Shown in pieces: positions 61,237 through 64,000 of a stretch of 64,000 nucleotides of DNA. A program made the translations under genes and the position numbers. How positions within the stretch are numbered: position 1 is the stretch's first letter; each line of letters opens with the position of its first letter. The notes under the pieces are model-generated. The model saw only the letters and a list, made by a program, of their open reading frames with translations, had not been told where the DNA came from and made no database searches. Source of the DNA: Streptococcus pseudopneumoniae (lineage in GTDB: Bacteria; Bacillota; Bacilli; Lactobacillales; Streptococcaceae); the NCBI RefSeq assembly GCF_001072375.1, contig NZ_JVKV01000052.1, positions 23,334 through 87,333 of the forward strand, given 5' to 3'.

Positions 61237-61770
61237 CTAATCTTTCTTACGGATGACGAAATGACGTTGCCCCTTGTCTTCTTTCTGAGATTTCTGTTCT
61301 TTTGAACGGCGTCTATTTTTCTTATCCGTATGATTTTTTTTCTTACTTTGAGAAGTCTTTTTCCCTTTGCGAGAGTCCTTTTCTTCCTCTTTTTTGCGCA
61401 TCTTTTGGTCAAATGGTGCTCGTTTAGGAGCTTCATTTTCTAGAACAAAATAGGCACAACCATAGCTACAATACTCTAGTAGGTAGTCTTGCAAGCGACT
61501 AATTTTTTCTAAAGACTCTTCAGCTCGTTCATTCTTATAAAATCCCCGTAAGCGTAACTGCTCATTACTCCAGTCTCCTACGATATAATCAAACTTTGTT
61601 AATACTTCTGAAAAGCGTTGAGTAAAAGCTGTTGCATCAAAAGCATCCTTGCTATTTTCAACTAGAGTAAAAACAAAATCTTCAGCTTCCACTCTGTTTC
61701 CAGTCAGTTGAAATTCGGGACCAGGGAATTTATTGTAATTATATAATTCGGGTGCAATTTCTTTACGCAT
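61237..61770 (-). CDS. yutD: YutD-like (DUF1027) protein with basic tail
   Basis: 177 residues. YNYNKFPGPEFQLTGNRVEAEDFVFTLVENSKDAFDATAFTQRFSEVLTKFDYIVGDWSNEQLRLRGFY is the YutD family. The C-terminal 50 residues are low-complexity Lys/Arg/Glu, an extension seen in streptococci and probably disordered. Function unknown; co-located with rlmN. Confidence 0.88.
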   Translation of the reverse strand: MRKEIAPELYNYNKFPGPEFQLTGNRVEAEDFVFTLVENSKDAFDATAFTQRFSEVLTKFDYIVGDWSNEQLRLRGFYKNERAEESLEKISRLQDYLLEYCSYGCAYFVLENEAPKRAPFDQKMRKKEEEKDSRKGKKTSQSKKKNHTDKKNRRRSKEQKSQKEDKGQRHFVIRKKD

Positions 61771-61906
61771 AATCTTCCTTTTTCAACGATTACTTAATAC
61801 TCTATTCTACCATATTTTCGCCACATTTTCACCTTTAGTATTAAAATGAAAAAAGTCTGACGATTTAAGATTCTCTATCTAAAAACTCGACTTTCGTAGA
61901 CAAGAA

Positions 61907-61928
61907 AAAACTGGGGCTTCCCAGTTTT
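61907..61928 (-). terminator. Terminator of the aquaporin gene
   Basis: AAAACTGGG (61907-61915) pairs with CCCAGTTTT (61920-61928), then TTTTTTCTTG on the minus strand. Confidence 0.9.
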
Positions 61929-61934
61929 GAGTGA

Positions 61935-62804
61935 TTATAGGTAAAGTAATTTGAAAAGTGCTACTGCTGCAATACCAGCTGCAATCGGTGCAACTACTGG
62001 TACCCAAGCATACCACCATTTTGAATCACCCTTGTATTGACCAAGGATTGATTTTGGAAGGAAGGCATGAAGGAGACGTGGTCCAAAGTCACGAGCTGGG
62101 TTCAAACCAGGTCCTGTAGGTCCTCCAAGTGAAGTAACCAAAGCCATTACTAGGAAACCAAGTGCCAAGTGACCAACAGCAAGTCCTGATGCTGTATGAG
62201 GCGCTACTTGAGCTTTAATTGCCAAATCAGAGAAGTCAACATTTTGACCAGCTTGAGTTGCCATTTGTTTCATGTATTGGAGGACTTCAGCTCCAAAGAA
62301 GTTCTTTGTCATACCAAGTGCTGCAAAGAAGAGAACGAATGAACCAACAAACTCGTTGATAAAACCGTTAACTGTTGCTGCAAAGCGTGATTCTTTTGTT
62401 CCGTGGTCGATACTTGAAATTGTTGAGAAAGTTCCCAAGATATTGTTTGCTTTTTCAGTTTGCAAGTAGTAAGGACGGTGAGTTGCAACAACCAAGGCTT
62501 GTCCGAAGATTGCTCCCAAAACTTGAGCAACGATGTATGGTGCTACTTGTGCCCAAGGGAAAAGTCCGCTAACTGCTAGACCAAGAGTGAAGGCTGGGTT
62601 GATGTGGTTACCAGAAACATTACCAAACATCAAGGCAGGGATCATAACCCCCATACCGTAACCAACAGCGATAACGAGCCAGCCACTTTGGTGACCTTTC
62701 GTACCTTTAAGTTCAACGTTGGCAACTGCACCATTTCCCAAGATAATTAAGATGGCTGTTCCCAAAAATTCAGTGGCATATTTGACTGCCCATGCAAAAT
62801 CCAT
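61935..62804 (-). CDS. Aquaglyceroporin (MIP family)
   Basis: 289 residues, six membrane helices plus two half-helices with NPA motifs: GNHINPAFTLGLAVSG (about residues 65-80) and GLNPARDFGPRLLH (about 234-247). The Asp after NPAR and the long extracellular loop favour the glycerol-facilitator (GlpF-like) class, so it may pass glycerol, water and possibly hydrogen peroxide. AAGGAG precedes the ATG. A cre-like box lies about 90 bases upstream, fitting catabolite control. No glycerol kinase is adjacent. Confidence 0.92.
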   Translation of the reverse strand: MDFAWAVKYATEFLGTAILIILGNGAVANVELKGTKGHQSGWLVIAVGYGMGVMIPALMFGNVSGNHINPAFTLGLAVSGLFPWAQVAPYIVAQVLGAIFGQALVVATHRPYYLQTEKANNILGTFSTISSIDHGTKESRFAATVNGFINEFVGSFVLFFAALGMTKNFFGAEVLQYMKQMATQAGQNVDFSDLAIKAQVAPHTASGLAVGHLALGFLVMALVTSLGGPTGPGLNPARDFGPRLLHAFLPKSILGQYKGDSKWWYAWVPVVAPIAAGIAAVALFKLLYL

Positions 62805-62892
62805 TGATAGATTCTCCTTAATATTTTTTAGACAATCCCTATTCTATCAATTTTTAAGCCTTTTAGCAACAGATATTCTAAAAGAATACTGC

Positions 62893-62907
62893 GGGAAAAC
62901 GCTTTTA
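62893..62907 (-). promoter_or_regulatory. cre-like site upstream of the aquaglyceroporin
   Basis: GGGAAAACGCTTTTA matches the CcpA consensus core (AAARCGYTTT) with edge mismatches; 89-103 bases before the ATG. Confidence 0.35.
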
Positions 62908-62925
62908 TTTTAGTTCTTAAAAAAA

Positions 62926-62952
62926 GACCTAACAAACCTAGTTTGTTAAGTC
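62926..62952 (-). terminator. Terminator of the ATP-grasp gene
   Basis: GACCTAACAAAC (62926-62937) pairs with GTTTGTTAAGTC (62941-62952); seven T residues follow on the minus strand. Confidence 0.9.
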
Positions 62953-62962
62953 AAAATTTTGA

Positions 62963-64000
62963 TTATTCTTGACGCTGACCAAAGTCCTTAATCATCTTAT
63001 CCATTTCTTCACGACTTGGTGTCGTTAGCATATAGAGAAAGTCTCCTTGCAATTCAGCAAAGGCTGCAGGCATGATTTTCTTGACCTTAAATTGCTGACC
63101 GTATTTGGCGAGCAAGTCTTCTTCTGAATAAACATAGTTGGCATTGGCGCGACGAGATGTTGCCAAGCAGTACAGGGGCTCGAATTGTGAAGCAGGGAAT
63201 GGCTCACCCGCAACGATCGCTGCATAGCCCTTGTACAAATCAAAAGAATGGGCATAGTTATAAACATCAATGGTGAACCCACCTGCTGGACGGTTATTGT
63301 ACTCAATGGCAATATAATCATCACCTTCACGGAAGAACTCGATATGGAAGAAACGTTCTTTCATGCCAAATTCTTTAACGATTGCCTCACCATACTTGCG
63401 CAATTTTGGATCCATATCTTTAAGAACATAATAAGAATTGTCCATCTTGTAAATCATAAGATCAAGCGGTGTATGGGCATAGTCAAAGGTCGTAGAAAAG
63501 ACGATATTTCCATCTCTATCTACCAAACCATCGAAGGTACAGATTTCACTAGAAGTAACAAATTTTTCAAAGAAATAAACGGTTGAATGATCCCACTCTG
63601 CCTTGAAATGATGGATATCCTCTTCTGTTTCAAGCTTGAAGGTTGCTGCCGCTCCCACTCCATTGTCAGGTTTGGCAATCATCGGAAGGCCAATTTCTTT
63701 CACAGCTTTGTCAACATCTGCATCTGTTTCAATGACAGCACCTGGAACCACTGGAACTCCAGCTTTTTTGAAGAGTTTCTTCATTTCAGACTTGAACTTG
63801 GTCTTTTTGAGGTCGTCTGGTTTGGCACCAAAGACATTAAATTGTTCACGAAGAGCAGCATCCAACTCTAGCCAGTATTCATTATGAGATTCGATGCGGT
63901 CAATTGGACCATGCTTATAAAAGAGAAAGGCAACTGCACGTTTAACTTCATCAATATTTTCAAGATTATCAACACGGAAATACTCAGTCAAGCTATTGCG
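62963..64000 (-). CDS. ATP-grasp protein (carboxylate-amine ligase type), 5' end cut off
   Basis: At least 345 residues are in the window. The frame is open through the right edge (reading RNSLTEYFRVDN there), so the true start lies outside; a TTG at 63991 is internal. ATP-grasp features: FKSEMKKLFKKAGVPVVPGAVI, MIAKPDNGVGAAATF (ATP-binding Lys and glycine loop), YFFEKFV and the metal-binding end FHIEFFREGDDYIAIEYNNRPAGGF. Similar streptococcal proteins are annotated as carbamoyl-phosphate-synthase-like; the substrates are not known. It ends with its own terminator. Confidence 0.88.
   Translation of the reverse strand, partial: RNSLTEYFRVDNLENIDEVKRAVAFLFYKHGPIDRIESHNEYWLELDAALREQFNVFGAKPDDLKKTKFKSEMKKLFKKAGVPVVPGAVIETDADVDKAVKEIGLPMIAKPDNGVGAAATFKLETEEDIHHFKAEWDHSTVYFFEKFVTSSEICTFDGLVDRDGNIVFSTTFDYAHTPLDLMIYKMDNSYYVLKDMDPKLRKYGEAIVKEFGMKERFFHIEFFREGDDYIAIEYNNRPAGGFTIDVYNYAHSFDLYKGYAAIVAGEPFPASQFEPLYCLATSRRANANYVYSEEDLLAKYGQQFKVKKIMPAAFAELQGDFLYMLTTPSREEMDKMIKDFGQRQE

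Noticed and set aside
63025..63991. TTG 63991 as start of the ATP-grasp gene
   Set aside because: The frame stays open through the right edge and the protein continues upstream with family-like sequence.
1..64000. CRISPR arrays, tRNA or rRNA genes, BOX elements
   Set aside because: No regularly spaced repeats, no cloverleaf or rRNA-like sequence and no boxA/boxC sequence noticed on either strand.

Overview
The window reads as the chromosome of a low-GC Streptococcus of the mitis group. Gene content and order from plsY to rlmN follow the pneumococcal arrangement as I remember it (plsY, nucleoside ABC transporter, pdp-deoC-cdd, coaA, deoD, punA, deoB, rpiA, ciaRH, pepN, metG, a MacAB-like pump, gor, bioY, trmD-rimM, khpA-rpsP, slrA, rlmN). 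The proteins appear diverged from S. pneumoniae itself, so S. mitis, S. oralis or S. infantis are likelier; this is from memory, not alignment. No rRNA, tRNA or CRISPR array was found.

Bases 1 to about 9200 are a foreign mobile element next to plsY. Its minus-strand block holds a small serine resolvase and two unrecognised proteins. Its plus-strand block holds small proteins, an MT-A70-like adenine methyltransferase, an overlapping 56-residue membrane protein, a VirD4/TcpA-type coupling ATPase, a Replic_Relax protein, a 40-residue TnpW-like protein and a large serine recombinase. No type IV secretion channel genes are visible, so it looks like an integrative mobilizable element. The plus-strand block is very rich in the palindrome TTCGAA.

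Bases 9.2-28.6 kb are a nucleoside uptake and catabolism region: a PnrA/NupOPQ transporter, cytidine deaminase, deoxyribose-phosphate aldolase, pyrimidine and purine nucleoside phosphorylases, phosphopentomutase and ribose-5-phosphate isomerase. Together they would import nucleosides, release bases and feed (deoxy)ribose phosphates into central metabolism. plsY, coaA, rpsT, a sirtuin, a ClC channel and a RUP repeat are interspersed. The 351-bp leader before deoD carries two near-identical 12-13-codon mini-ORFs.

Bases 28.7-45.6 kb hold a DevC/HrtB-like ABC exporter, the CiaRH two-component system, aminopeptidase N, an unusual Nudix / PEP-synthase-like / ASCH operon, an island of small SUKH-type immunity-like genes, a short-chain dehydrogenase, a secreted nuclease, an aldo/keto reductase and metG. 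Bases 45.7-64 kb hold the tripartite efflux pump, gor, bioY behind a BirA-like operator, a competence-box-controlled YdbC gene, tRNA and ribosome maturation genes (trmD, rimM, rpsP, rlmN), a membrane protein/XRE regulator pair, the lipoprotein rotamase slrA, an ABC-F ATPase, an aquaglyceroporin and an ATP-grasp protein cut by the right edge. Three genes (plsY, the RsmC-like methyltransferase, a U32 peptidase) have an extended -10 box only 6-7 bases before ATG and appear to be leaderless.
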